DNA of 22,435 bases from an uncultured Faecalibacterium sp. (GTDB taxonomy: Bacteria; Bacillota; Clostridia; Oscillospirales; Ruminococcaceae): the NCBI GenBank assembly GCA_934526125.1, contig CAKSZU010000030.1:1-22435 (forward strand). The letters are read 5' to 3'. The translations under genes and the position numbers were made by a program. This document shows, piece by piece, positions 1 through 7,393 of the stretch. Below the pieces are notes generated by a model. The model had not been told where the DNA came from and made no database searches. It saw only the letters and a list, made by a program, of their open reading frames with translations. The first letter of the stretch is position 1, and each line of letters begins with the position of its first letter.

Positions 1-34
1 TGATATGAACCCCAAAAGTTAGACAAAAAACGAA

Positions 35-844
35 TTAAGCGGCTCTAACGGTCTGAATTCTGTATTGCACAGGACTCAGGCCGTTTAGTTTTAATTTAAT
101 TCGGCGGTTGTTGTAATAGTCGATGTAATCGACAATAGCCCTTTCAAGCTGGTCAATGGAATCAAATTTTTCCAGATAGAACAGTTCCGTCTTGAGCAGT
201 CCGAAGAAGTTCTCGGCAACAGCATTATCCAGACAAGTGGCTTTCCGAGACATACTTTGCGTAATTCCTTTTGCTTTCAGTAGATTCTGGTAGGACTTCA
301 TCTGGTATTGCCAGCCCTGATCCGAATGCAGAATCAGATTGTCAACCTTGTCCGGCAGCTTTTGAAAAGCACCTTCCAGCATATCCGTGATTTGCTTAAA
401 GTTCGGATGGCGGCTCAGATTGTAGCTGACAACTTCGCCATTGAACAAATCAAGAATTGGAGACAGGTAGAGTTTCTGGTCGTTCACTTTGAACTCGGTA
501 ACATCTGTGACCCATTTCCGATTCGGCTGGTTTGTCTTGAAATGCCGTTCCAGCAGGTTTGGAGCTACTTCTCCAACTTCGCCTTTGTAAGAACTGTACT
601 TCCTTTTTGCACGAACCTGACAGACTAAACCAAGCTGCTTCATGAGTTTCCGAACCGTCTTGTGGTTCACACAAATATCGTTGTTATGTAATTCTTTCGT
701 AATTCTGCGATATCCGTATCGTTTTTTGTTCTCATTGAAGATTGTAACGATCTGTTCTTTCACCATCTGGTACTTCGCAGGATTTTGAGACCGATGCAGA
801 TAGTAATAGAATGTGCTGCGAGGAAGTCCGGCAAGTTGCAGCAA
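35..844 (-). CDS. IS3-family transposase OrfB, DDE integrase domain
   Basis: This is the catalytic half of the transposase (rve/DDE domain), which cuts and joins the element ends. The catalytic triad is visible: Asp in WVTDVTEF, Asp in LILHSDQGWQY, and Glu in DNAVAENFFGLLKTE, with the expected D-D-35-E spacing. An HTH_21-like segment (NENKKRYGYRRITKEL) precedes the core. The annotated start at 844 is only an internal TTG. The -1 frame is open from just upstream of an A7 run at 931-937, and no good ribosome binding site precedes 844. The real product is therefore most likely the OrfAB fusion made by -1 frameshifting. The reading frame is intact to its TAA stop, so the copy is probably active. 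Confidence 0.92.
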   Translation of the reverse strand: MLQLAGLPRSTFYYYLHRSQNPAKYQMVKEQIVTIFNENKKRYGYRRITKELHNNDICVNHKTVRKLMKQLGLVCQVRAKRKYSSYKGEVGEVAPNLLERHFKTNQPNRKWVTDVTEFKVNDQKLYLSPILDLFNGEVVSYNLSRHPNFKQITDMLEGAFQKLPDKVDNLILHSDQGWQYQMKSYQNLLKAKGITQSMSRKATCLDNAVAENFFGLLKTELFYLEKFDSIDQLERAIVDYIDYYNNRRIKLKLNGLSPVQYRIQTVRAA

Positions 845-879
845 CGCTTTCAGAGGGTATTTCTGCCTTAGTTCCTGAA

Positions 880-1236
880 CTACTTGTGCTTTCTGTTTTG
901 GCGTTCCTCTTCCAGCACCAAGGCATTCAATTTTTTTAAGTAGTCAATCTCCATCCGAAGCCGCTGATTTTCTGCAATAAGATCTTCTTCTACTTGCTTA
1001 TCCAGCTTTGGCTTCCGACCTTTCTGTGTCCCACTGGCGGCACAGGCTCGTCCTCGACGCTCTGACCGAAGTGCTTCTTCTCCTTCCTCCCAATAAATGC
1101 GCTCCCAGTCCCTGAGTGTACGGTCCGAGATGCCATATTCTCTGGACGCTCCCTTAAAGCTCAGGTTTTCTCTGTGGATTCGTTTAATGATTTCTACCTT
1201 CTGCGTTCCGTTGTACTTTCGTTGTCCCTTTGGCAT
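880..1236 (-). CDS. IS3-family OrfA, helix-turn-helix protein
   Basis: This 118-residue protein has an N-terminal helix-turn-helix (KVEIIKRIHRENLSFKGASREYGISDRTLRDW) typical of IS150-group OrfA, which binds the element ends. Its C-terminal half is a leucine-rich coiled coil (AENQRLRMEIDYLKKLNAL) used for multimerisation in this family. The ATG at 1236 (MPKGQRKY) is preferred over the ATG at 1251 because a GGGGTG Shine-Dalgarno-like stretch lies about 10 nt before it. The frame ends at 880, overlapping the open orfB frame; the switch to OrfB is expected at the A AAA AAA heptamer at 931-937, in the OrfA codons TTA AAA AAA. Confidence 0.88.
   Translation of the reverse strand: MPKGQRKYNGTQKVEIIKRIHRENLSFKGASREYGISDRTLRDWERIYWEEGEEALRSERRGRACAASGTQKGRKPKLDKQVEEDLIAENQRLRMEIDYLKKLNALVLEEERQNRKHK
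931..937 (-). other. A7 slippery heptamer for -1 frameshift (OrfA to OrfAB)
   Basis: On the minus strand the OrfA frame reads TTA AAA AAA TTG, giving the canonical A AAA AAA heptamer. The -1 frame has a TGA two codons before it and is then open through the whole of orfB. This is the standard arrangement for making the IS3 OrfAB transposase. Confidence 0.85.
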
Positions 1237-1330
1237 ACAAAAACACCCCATTTCTTAAACAGTATACCATACTGTCTAACAAATGGGGTGCAGTTCATTC
1301 CGGGAGCGGTCCTTTTCGTTTGTTGTAAGA

Positions 1331-1984
1331 TCAGGATCTCAGCAGGGCACGGCTGTCGCTGCGCTCCAGCACGGTCATACCGGTATCCAACACCATGGCC
1401 AGCAGAATGCCCAGCAGGACATCGATGCAGCTGTGCTGCTTGAGCAGCACAGTGGAAGCCACGATGGACACACACAGCACCGCGGCGGCGGGACGCATCC
1501 AGCGTCGGCCGGGTTCGTCGAAGATGCGGCTGCGGTAATAGGCCATCATCAGGGTCACCGAGTTGAACACGTGGATGGAGGGGCAGACGTTCATCGGGGT
1601 GTCGGTGGAGTAGAGCTGCCGCACGGCCCGTGCAAAGAAATCGGAGCCGTACACCCGGTAGGGCCGCAGGTCCAGCCCGGTGGGCAGGACGATGTAGCAG
1701 GCCAGCGCGATGGTCATGCCGGCAAACAGCGGCAGGCAGAGCCGCCAGAAGTCGGCCCGGGGAGCTTTCCACAACAGATAGAACAGGGTGAAGGGGATCC
1801 AGACGAACCATGCAAAATACGGCACGATGGCGTATTTGCAGAAGGGGATCAGATCATCCAGATGACAGTGTACCCAGACCTCGGGGATGGTGATGTTGAC
1901 CTCGAGCCAGTGGAACACCGAAAGATAGAACACAAGATAAAACGCCATGAACGAAACAGGATGGCGGGAAAACCAGCTGCGCAT
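1331..1984 (-). CDS. PAP2-superfamily membrane phosphatase/transferase-like protein
   Basis: This is a 217-residue integral membrane protein with about six hydrophobic helices. It shows degenerate PAP2 (acid phosphatase/vanadium haloperoxidase fold) motifs: LRPYR near residues 106-110, PSIH with His138 in place of PSGH, and STVLLKQHSCID with His184 and Asp188 as the SRxxxxxHxxxD motif. Family members dephosphorylate lipid phosphates or transfer phospho-headgroups at the membrane. PSIH and the missing Arg after the motif-3 Ser resemble the inositol-phosphotransferase-like branch more than classic undecaprenyl-PP phosphatases; the substrate is unknown. The start is the ATG at 1984, 8 nt after AAGGAAG; a GTG nine bases upstream is too close to that site. 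A promoter lies at 2049-2077. Confidence 0.75.
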   Translation of the reverse strand: MRSWFSRHPVSFMAFYLVFYLSVFHWLEVNITIPEVWVHCHLDDLIPFCKYAIVPYFAWFVWIPFTLFYLLWKAPRADFWRLCLPLFAGMTIALACYIVLPTGLDLRPYRVYGSDFFARAVRQLYSTDTPMNVCPSIHVFNSVTLMMAYYRSRIFDEPGRRWMRPAAAVLCVSIVASTVLLKQHSCIDVLLGILLAMVLDTGMTVLERSDSRALLRS

Positions 1985-2048
1985 GGAACACACTTCCTTT
2001 TCTGGAGTCCGGGGAGAACGCCCCGGTTAAAGTTCTTTGCAGCGTATG

Positions 2049-2077
2049 ATTATACGCCCAAAAATCGAAGAAAACAA
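2049..2077 (-). promoter_or_regulatory. Promoter of the PAP2-like gene
   Basis: Reading the minus strand, -35 TTGTTT (2072-2077) and -10 TATAAT (2049-2054) are separated by 17 nt. It lies about 65 bp upstream of the start codon. Confidence 0.7.
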
Positions 2078-2217
2078 GACAAAAAGCTGACAAAATCATG
2101 AACATATCCCCGCAGAATTTGGTGCGGAATAGGAAAATTCTGTACAGATCCCGGTCTGTTTTCTGATACGATCCAGGCGCGGTGTTTCCTGCATCCTCCG
2201 GAAAAAATCCTGTGCGA

Positions 2218-3006
2218 TCAGGTGTAGTCCCGGCTGGGGGTGGCGGGGTAGCCGTAATAGACGATGTAATCGTAGGGCACGTCCGGGTCCACGGTCACCT
2301 TGCCCTCGTACTGCTCCATGGCCTCGGTCAGCTTTTCCGGTGTGGGCAGGACGGGGTCCAGCCGGTCGGAGCAGACCGCGTTCCAGACGGCGGTGACAAA
2401 GGAAACGCAGTTGTTCAGGGCCGACCACTTGTCGGCCTGTGCCAGCGCCGCGTTGACGCAGGCCAGCTGCTCGGCATTCAGGGAGACCTGGATGCAGCGG
2501 AGGTTGGGGTAGAAGTCGGGCAGGAAGTAGCAGTAATAGCTTTCCAGATCATACCACAGGCCCGCGTGTTCCGGCCGGTTGCCCCGGGTACCGACGGTGA
2601 TGCCGGTGCCGGGGGCCAGGGTCAGGCCGCCCACTTCCAGCCCGGCATCGGAGACGCTGCTGATGCCCAGAAAGACATGGCCGTCGATGTTGACCAGCGC
2701 ATTGTCCTTGGGGTGGTAGGTGGTGTACAGCCGCAGCACGGCCACAGCGCCCTCGGCAGGCTGGGCCCCGCTCTCGTCCGCCGGGGTGCGGGTGGGGCAG
2801 GCGGCAAAGCGGTAGGCGGAGCCGTGCTGGGCCGCAAAGGCCCACGAGGTGCGGGCCGAGGCGGCGGAGCCGGTGAGTTCGGTGATCTGCTTGGGGGTCT
2901 TGTCGGCGGGCTGGGCGGCCGGGGCTTCGGCCGGTGCTGCGGTGCTGCTTCCGATGCAGACCGCCAGCGTCAGCCCCAGTGCGAGGGCGCGAAGATGCTT
3001 TTTCAT
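2218..3006 (-). CDS. Secreted permuted papain-like (NlpC/P60-superfamily) protein
   Basis: This 262-residue protein has a clear signal peptide (MKKHLRALALGLTLAVC..., Ala-rich cleavage region near residues 22-28) followed by an Ala/Pro-rich linker. I do not recognise an exact family. The order of a possible catalytic pair, His110 in NIDGHVFLGIS and Cys200 in NNCVSFVTAVWNAV, is that of circularly permuted papain-fold proteins (YiiX/LRAT-like), where His precedes Cys. The NCVSF helix followed by a Pro-rich strand (LPTPEKL) fits this fold. A role as an extracellular amidase, peptidase or lipid hydrolase is inferred. The ATG at 3006 has GGAGG 6 nt upstream and a near-consensus promoter at 3037-3065. 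No clear terminator is visible downstream. Confidence 0.6.
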   Translation of the reverse strand: MKKHLRALALGLTLAVCIGSSTAAPAEAPAAQPADKTPKQITELTGSAASARTSWAFAAQHGSAYRFAACPTRTPADESGAQPAEGAVAVLRLYTTYHPKDNALVNIDGHVFLGISSVSDAGLEVGGLTLAPGTGITVGTRGNRPEHAGLWYDLESYYCYFLPDFYPNLRCIQVSLNAEQLACVNAALAQADKWSALNNCVSFVTAVWNAVCSDRLDPVLPTPEKLTEAMEQYEGKVTVDPDVPYDYIVYYGYPATPSRDYT

Positions 3007-3036
3007 ACCGTACCTCCGAAGGTGGTTTTCCGTCTA

Positions 3037-3065
3037 AGGATAGCGGTTTTTTGCGGTTCTGTCAA
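3037..3065 (-). promoter_or_regulatory. Promoter of the secreted papain-like gene
   Basis: On the minus strand, a perfect -35 TTGACA (3060-3065) is followed after 17 nt by -10 TATCCT (3037-3042), about 30 bp from the start codon. Confidence 0.75.
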
Positions 3066-3123
3066 GCAACTGTTGTATCCAAGAACCTCTCAAAATTTTA
3101 AGGCGGGAAGCGGCTCTGCCGCC

Positions 3124-3152
3124 TTTACCCCTGCCGCCGGATGTGCTAAAAT
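3124..3152 (+). promoter_or_regulatory. Promoter of the pyrophosphatase gene
   Basis: -35 TTTACC (3124-3129), 17-nt spacer, -10 TAAAAT (3147-3152), about 75 bp before the start codon. Confidence 0.6.
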
Positions 3153-3232
3153 GAAACCGGGTCTCCGCCGGTTTTTCGGGCGGCAGTGCCCGATAAGAAG
3201 GAAAGTAACGAACCGACAGAGAGGAAAAAGCT

Positions 3233-4888
3233 ATGCCACAGGCAGCACATAAAGTCGTGGTCATCGGGCACCGCAACCCGGACACCGACTCCATCTGCTC
3301 CGCCATTGCCTATGCGGAGCTGAAAAACAAGACCAGCGACCTGGTCTGCGAACCCCGCCGTGCAGGGCGGATGAACCAGGAGACCGAATTTGTCCTGAAA
3401 AAGTTCGGCGTGAAGCCGCCCCGGATGTGTACCGACGTGAACCCCAAGATCCGGGATGTGGACTACCGCCAGATGCCGGGCATTCCCGGCTCCACCAGCC
3501 TGCGCCGGGCCTGGGAGATCATGCGCGATCAGCAGATCGATACCCTGTCCATCACCAACGCCGACAACGAGCTGGAGGGCGTCATCACGGTGAAGGACAT
3601 CGCCACCGCCAATATGGACGTGTTCGACACCGGGGTCCTGGCCAAGAGCCGGACCACCTATAAAAACATCCTCGAGACGCTGGGCGGTACCATGGTGGTG
3701 GGCGACGAGGACGCTGTGTGTACCACCGGCCACATCAAGATCGGCACCGCCACCCCGGAAATGCTGGAAAGCAATGTGGAAAAAGGGGACATCGTCATCC
3801 TGACCAACCGCTACGAGAGCCAGCTCTGCGCCATCGAGAAGGAAGCCTCCCTCATCATCATCTGCAACGGGGCCAAAGTGGGCCACACCATCCAGCGCAT
3901 TGCCGAGGAAATGGGCGTGGCCATCATGAGCGCCCCCTGCGATACCTACGCGGCCGGCAAGCTCATGAGCCAGTGCGCCCCCATCTCCTATTATATGACC
4001 CAGGACGACCTGATCAAATTCACCCTCGTCACCCCCGTGGCCGATGTCACGCGGGTCATGGCCAAGGTGCGCCACCGCTATTTCCCCATCCTGGACGAGG
4101 ATGGCAAGTACTGCGGCATGGTCAGCCGCCGGAACATCATTGCCCTGCGCAAGCGCCGCATCATCCTGGTGGACCACAACGAGGCCACCCAGGCCGTGGA
4201 GGGCTTTGACCAGGCCGAGATCCTGGAGATCATCGACCATCACCGCATCGGCAGTCTGGAGACCGACAGCCCGGTCTACTTCCGCAACCAGCCGGTGGGC
4301 TGTACGGCTACCATCATCACCCAGATGTACGACGAAAAGGGCGTGGAGATCCCCCAGAAGACCGCCGGGCTGCTGCTGGCGGCCATCCTGTCGGATACGC
4401 TGGTCTTCCGCAGCCCCACCTGCACCCCGCTGGACGAGGCCATCGCCCACCGTCTGGCCAAGATCGCCGGGGTGGAGATCGAGGAGTTTTCCACCGAAAT
4501 GTTCGAAGCCGGTGAAAAACTCGACGGCAAGACCCCCGAAGAGGTGTTCCTGCAGGACTTCAAGGTCTTTATGTGCGGCGACATCCGGTTCGGCGTGGCG
4601 CAGGGCAGCTACATGACCCGCAAGAACCTGCAGGCAGCCCAGAAGCTGCTGGCCCCCTATCTGGAAGAGGCCCGGAACAAGCAGAACGTGGAGGACATGT
4701 TCATGCTGCTGACCGATGTGCCCAAGGAGGAGAGCGTGGTCATCTGCAACGGCCGCTATGCCGCCGAAGTACTCAGCGAAGGCTTTGACACCCAGCCCGC
4801 CGCCGACGGCAGCTTCACGCTGCCCGGGGTGGTCAGCCGCAAAAAGCAGTTCATCCCGGCCCTGATGAGCGCTTATCAGGAGCTGTGA
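3233..4888 (+). CDS. ppaC: Manganese-dependent inorganic pyrophosphatase with CBS and DRTGG domains (family II)
   Basis: This cytosolic enzyme hydrolyses pyrophosphate to phosphate, pulling biosynthetic reactions forward. The 551 residues match the CBS-PPase class rather than the ~310-residue plain family II enzyme. Domain order: N-terminal DHH part with metal ligands in GHRNPDTDS (His13, Asp17, Asp19); first CBS motif about 70-125; DRTGG about 125-245; second CBS about 250-305; DHH continuation with Asp314 and DHH at 335-337; DHHA2 about 390-550, ending with SRKKQ, the substrate-binding motif of the family. In characterised relatives the CBS pair binds adenine nucleotides (AMP/ADP inhibit, ATP or diadenosine polyphosphates activate), so activity probably follows energy charge. 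The ATG at 3233 follows a GAGAGG site. It is monocistronic, with its own promoter and terminator. Confidence 0.95.
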   Translation: MPQAAHKVVVIGHRNPDTDSICSAIAYAELKNKTSDLVCEPRRAGRMNQETEFVLKKFGVKPPRMCTDVNPKIRDVDYRQMPGIPGSTSLRRAWEIMRDQQIDTLSITNADNELEGVITVKDIATANMDVFDTGVLAKSRTTYKNILETLGGTMVVGDEDAVCTTGHIKIGTATPEMLESNVEKGDIVILTNRYESQLCAIEKEASLIIICNGAKVGHTIQRIAEEMGVAIMSAPCDTYAAGKLMSQCAPISYYMTQDDLIKFTLVTPVADVTRVMAKVRHRYFPILDEDGKYCGMVSRRNIIALRKRRIILVDHNEATQAVEGFDQAEILEIIDHHRIGSLETDSPVYFRNQPVGCTATIITQMYDEKGVEIPQKTAGLLLAAILSDTLVFRSPTCTPLDEAIAHRLAKIAGVEIEEFSTEMFEAGEKLDGKTPEEVFLQDFKVFMCGDIRFGVAQGSYMTRKNLQAAQKLLAPYLEEARNKQNVEDMFMLLTDVPKEESVVICNGRYAAEVLSEGFDTQPAADGSFTLPGVVSRKKQFIPALMSAYQEL

Positions 4889-4904
4889 TCCTATAAAACA
4901 CGAA

Positions 4905-4941
4905 GCCCCCCGGAGTCCTGCATTCCGGGGGGCTGTTGTGT
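4905..4941. terminator. Bidirectional terminator between pyrophosphatase and peptidase genes
   Basis: A perfect 10-bp stem GCCCCCCGGA / TCCGGGGGGC (4905-4914 with 4924-4933) lies between two convergent genes. T-rich sequence follows on the plus strand and ACA/A-rich sequence lies on the other side, so it can serve both directions. Confidence 0.85.
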
Positions 4942-4955
4942 TTAGAAAGGGAGCA

Positions 4956-5624
4956 TCAGGCGGTGACTTTCAGAGGGGAGTTTTCGGTCCAGATGGTGCC
5001 ATCCAGAAGCTGTGTGACAGCCAGCGTTCCGCCGGCTGAGACCCGCGCGGGGTCCAGTGCATAGAAGTCGCTTTCCCGGAGGGCTTCCGGGTCGGCGGAG
5101 GGGGAGATGCCCGCCACGCAGACCCAGTGTCCGTAGGTGCTGCTGGTGGCGATGTGGGGGTAATTCACCTTTTCCCAGCCGGAGCCGGACAGGTGGTATT
5201 CATAGGTCGTGATGCGGTTGGTGTGCTTGGACACGCCGCTGACCGTGGTGTTTTTCAGGTGTACGATGATGGGGCGGCCGGCCTGCAGCTCCTCGTAAAG
5301 GCGGGTCAGGCAGTCGGACAGGGTGCCGTTGTAAGTATAGTACCCGGCGGCCGACCACACCGCGCCGTTGGACCACATCCTGCTGCCGGAACAGGGTTTC
5401 CCATCCAGGATGGTGCGGGCATAGCGCAGCGCGTACCAGCTGCACCGGCCGGAGGTCTGGTTGCCGATGGAAAGGATCTGCTGACGGTCAAAGGAGAGCA
5501 TCTCGATGCCGTGGACGTTCTGCAGCTGTGCCGCCGAGGCTCTGGGTGCTGCCAGACAGAGCAGCACCAGCAGCAATGCCGCTGCCAGCAGGCGCACCTG
5601 TGCGCGCAGGGAACTGTGCTGCAT
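4956..5624 (-). CDS. Secreted C39-like papain-fold cysteine peptidase
   Basis: This 222-residue protein has a signal peptide with a long Leu/Ala core and cleavage expected after APRASA (about residue 31). The mature part shows a C39-type papain arrangement: Cys61 in GRCSWYALRYA, His166 in GHWVCVAGI and Asp191 in FYALDPA, with the bulky aromatic residues after the Cys typical of the fold. C39-like domains cleave double-glycine leader or other peptides; stand-alone secreted forms are of unknown substrate. No transporter domain is fused. The ATG at 5624 is preceded by AAAGGAG at 8 nt. The leader contains a perfect inverted repeat at 5660-5680. It shares its terminator with the pyrophosphatase gene. 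Confidence 0.7.
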   Translation of the reverse strand: MQHSSLRAQVRLLAAALLLVLLCLAAPRASAAQLQNVHGIEMLSFDRQQILSIGNQTSGRCSWYALRYARTILDGKPCSGSRMWSNGAVWSAAGYYTYNGTLSDCLTRLYEELQAGRPIIVHLKNTTVSGVSKHTNRITTYEYHLSGSGWEKVNYPHIATSSTYGHWVCVAGISPSADPEALRESDFYALDPARVSAGGTLAVTQLLDGTIWTENSPLKVTA

Positions 5625-5659
5625 GGAACAGAACTCCTTTTCATTGCATTTGCCGGAGG

Positions 5660-5680
5660 AAAGCGGCGTTTCGCCGCTTT
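5660..5680. repeat. Perfect inverted repeat in the peptidase leader
   Basis: AAAGCGGCG (5660-5668) and CGCCGCTTT (5672-5680) form a 9-bp stem with a 3-nt loop, about 20 nt before the ribosome binding site of the C39-like gene. An extended -10-like TGCTAGACT lies just upstream of it on the minus strand (around 5694-5702). It could be a leader hairpin or an operator. Confidence 0.6.
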
Positions 5681-5802
5681 TTCAACTCTCAGTCTAGCAC
5701 CAAAACGTGGTAGAAATGTGTAAACGGCGGAAAATCTTTCCGTTATTTTCCGGGGATTTCCCATTTCCCGGATGCTTCATCGGAGAAAACCGCGGGAAAA
5801 TG

Positions 5803-5832
5803 TTGACAAGACGCGCCGGGCTGTGCTAAAAT
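5803..5832 (+). promoter_or_regulatory. Promoter of the short leader RNA upstream of jetA
   Basis: Perfect -35 TTGACA (5803-5808), 18-nt spacer, -10 TAAAAT (5827-5832). Transcription would begin near 5839 and meet a strong terminator within about 64 nt. Confidence 0.7.
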
Positions 5833-5838
5833 CGAAAT

Positions 5839-5902
5839 AATTAAGGGAGCGCCTTACAGGCCAGCAGACAGATGTGATCGTTCTGCTGGCCTGTTCTTTT
5901 TT
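5839..5902 (+). ncRNA. Predicted ~64-nt terminated RNA (attenuator leader or small RNA)
   Basis: The RNA is defined by the promoter at 5803-5832 and the terminator at 5857-5902. It has no usable open reading frame: the only ATG is followed at once by TGA. About 18 nt precede the hairpin, including GGGAGCGCC. No gene upstream on this strand would need this terminator, since the preceding gene runs leftward. The RNA is therefore either a free small RNA or the aborted form of a longer jet operon transcript. It matches no RNA family I recognise. Confidence 0.45.
5857..5902 (+). terminator. Intrinsic terminator inside the jet operon leader
   Basis: A perfect 12-bp stem CAGGCCAGCAGA / TCTGCTGGCCTG (5857-5868 with 5882-5893) closes a 13-nt loop and is followed by TTCTTTTTT. 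It lies between two rightward promoters. Confidence 0.85.
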
Positions 5903-5916
5903 GGTGCCGGATGTGG

Positions 5917-5922
5917 TACAAT
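5917..5922 (+). promoter_or_regulatory. Extended -10 promoter of the jet operon
   Basis: TACAAT is preceded by TGG (the extended -10 TGn element) just after the leader terminator and about 38 bp before jetA. No good -35 is visible at 17 nt, which suggests a weak or activator-dependent promoter. Confidence 0.5.
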
Positions 5923-5959
5923 AGAAAGCAGATCGGATCGAAGGAGGGAGAAACCCGGG

Positions 5960-7393
5960 ATGCAGCTGTTTGAACTGGTCTCAACGCGCCTGTTCCGCCC
6001 GCTGGCGGGGCCCAACCGGGCGTTTTATGCAGAGCTGCTGCTCCTGCTGTGGGAGGAGTGCCGCCACACGGCGGATTACTCCATTTCCCGGGCAGAGGCG
6101 GTGAGCCGGGCAGAGGATTACTTTGCGGCACTGGCAAAGCCGCTGGCACTGGATGCCGACGATGCGGGGGACGAGGCCGAGCAGCCCACCCGGGACCCCC
6201 ACGCCCTGGCGCTGGGTTTCCTGCTGCGGCTGCGGCGCACCGGCTGGCTGGAAGAGCAGCCCGGCAGCTACGAGGAAGAACCGGCCCTTGCCTTTGTGCC
6301 GGAGGTCACGCCGCTGCTGGAAGCGCTGGAAGAGATCCTGAACCCCCGTGTGGTCACCTACACCGGCAAGCTGTACAAAGCATGGCAGCTGCTCCAGACC
6401 GTGGGGGAGGAGAAGAGCCCCTACGAGAACGTCCTCCGGGAGGTGGCCTCGGATCTGGAAGCGCTGAACCGGTCGCTCCGGGCCCTGAACGCTTCCATCG
6501 GCCATTACATCGACCGCCTGACCCGGAACCGCACCCCGCAGGAGGTGCTGGAGCTGTTCGACCAGTATGAAGAAAAGGTGGTGGCCGCAGCCTACCACCG
6601 GTTCAAGACCAGCGACAACCTGTTCAATTACCGGGCCTACCTTGAAGAAGAACTGGACGACTGCGAGGCGAACCATCTGCCCCGGCTGGCGCTGGATTAT
6701 GCCCGGGTGGAGCGCTGCGCCCCCGGCGAGGCGGCCCCGGCCGTCCGCGCCCTGATCCAGAAACAGCGGGACGCGCTGGAAGAGATGAGCGGCCTGATGC
6801 GCCAGATCGACCAGAGCCACATCCGCTACCGCAAGCGGGCCGTCCAGCGGGCGCAGTTCCTGCTGCTGAGCGACCGCTCGGCCCAGGGCAGCGTCACGGC
6901 CCTGCTCCGCCGCTATGCCGAGGAGATCCGCACCCCGGATCAGCTCTTCGAGCCGGACGACGGTCCGGTGGCAAAGCATCTGAAACTCTACCCGGCGGCA
7001 GTGTTCGGGGAGAAATTCCTCTACCCGCCCGCAGCGCCCCGCAGCGAGGCACCTCTTGCCCCGGTGCAGCAGACAAAGCTGGATGAGGCGCAGCTGCAGA
7101 AGGAACAGCAGCTGCTTCTGGACTACGCCCGGATGGCCGTCACCGAAGAAAACGTGAACCTGCTGGCCGGGCAGGCCCTTGCCGCCCGCAGCCGGGTGCC
7201 GGCCTCCACGCTGGTGGAAGAATATCCGCAGGATCTGGCCCGCGTCATCGGCCTGCACACCTATTCGCAGTCGCCGCGGCGGAGCTACGAGATCACCCTT
7301 ACCGGAGAATGGGTCGAACGGGGCGGTTTCCGGTTTGAAGAATTCATTCTGACACCCCGCAGGGAGGATGCTGACCATGGCCGAACCGAATAA
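5960..7393 (+). CDS. jetA: Wadjet-type JetA family protein (DUF5716-like, kleisin-like subunit)
   Basis: This 477-residue cytosolic protein opens with LFELVSTRLFRPLAGPNRAFYAELLLLLWE, which I recognise as the start of the JetA/DUF5716 family of type III-like Wadjet systems. In these SMC complexes, related to MukF/MksF, JetA bridges the two ATPase heads and recruits JetB. The protein is mostly helical, with acidic/Gln-rich helices (DEAQLQKEQQLLLDYARMAVTEE) in the C-terminal third and a C-terminal beta segment (YEITLTGEW) expected to contact the ATPase head. The ATG at 5960 follows AAGGAGGGAG. It overlaps jetB by 17 nt and is the first gene of the operon. Subunit roles are inferred from the family. 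Confidence 0.8.
   Translation: MQLFELVSTRLFRPLAGPNRAFYAELLLLLWEECRHTADYSISRAEAVSRAEDYFAALAKPLALDADDAGDEAEQPTRDPHALALGFLLRLRRTGWLEEQPGSYEEEPALAFVPEVTPLLEALEEILNPRVVTYTGKLYKAWQLLQTVGEEKSPYENVLREVASDLEALNRSLRALNASIGHYIDRLTRNRTPQEVLELFDQYEEKVVAAAYHRFKTSDNLFNYRAYLEEELDDCEANHLPRLALDYARVERCAPGEAAPAVRALIQKQRDALEEMSGLMRQIDQSHIRYRKRAVQRAQFLLLSDRSAQGSVTALLRRYAEEIRTPDQLFEPDDGPVAKHLKLYPAAVFGEKFLYPPAAPRSEAPLAPVQQTKLDEAQLQKEQQLLLDYARMAVTEENVNLLAGQALAARSRVPASTLVEEYPQDLARVIGLHTYSQSPRRSYEITLTGEWVERGGFRFEEFILTPRREDADHGRTE

Larger units (their letters stand above)
1..1297 (-). mobile_element. IS3-family (IS150-like) insertion sequence, complete
   Basis: The element is bounded by imperfect terminal inverted repeats of about 25 bp. 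The left end (1-25) contains ACCCC, three mismatches, then GTTAGACA. The right end, read on the minus strand from 1297, has the same blocks. Both termini read TGA...TCA, as usual for IS3. It carries orfA and orfB on the minus strand in the normal IS3 layout, with orfB in the -1 frame. It is visibly richer in A+T than the flanking DNA, which suggests recent acquisition. The window starts exactly at the left end, so a target duplication cannot be checked. The right end lies 33 bp beyond the stop codon of the PAP2-like gene, so no neighbouring gene in view is broken. Confidence 0.9.

Noticed and set aside
5839..5902. A T-box or known riboswitch in the leader before jetA
   Set aside because: The transcript up to the terminator is only ~64 nt, too short for a T-box or the common riboswitch classes, and no specifier or conserved core is visible.
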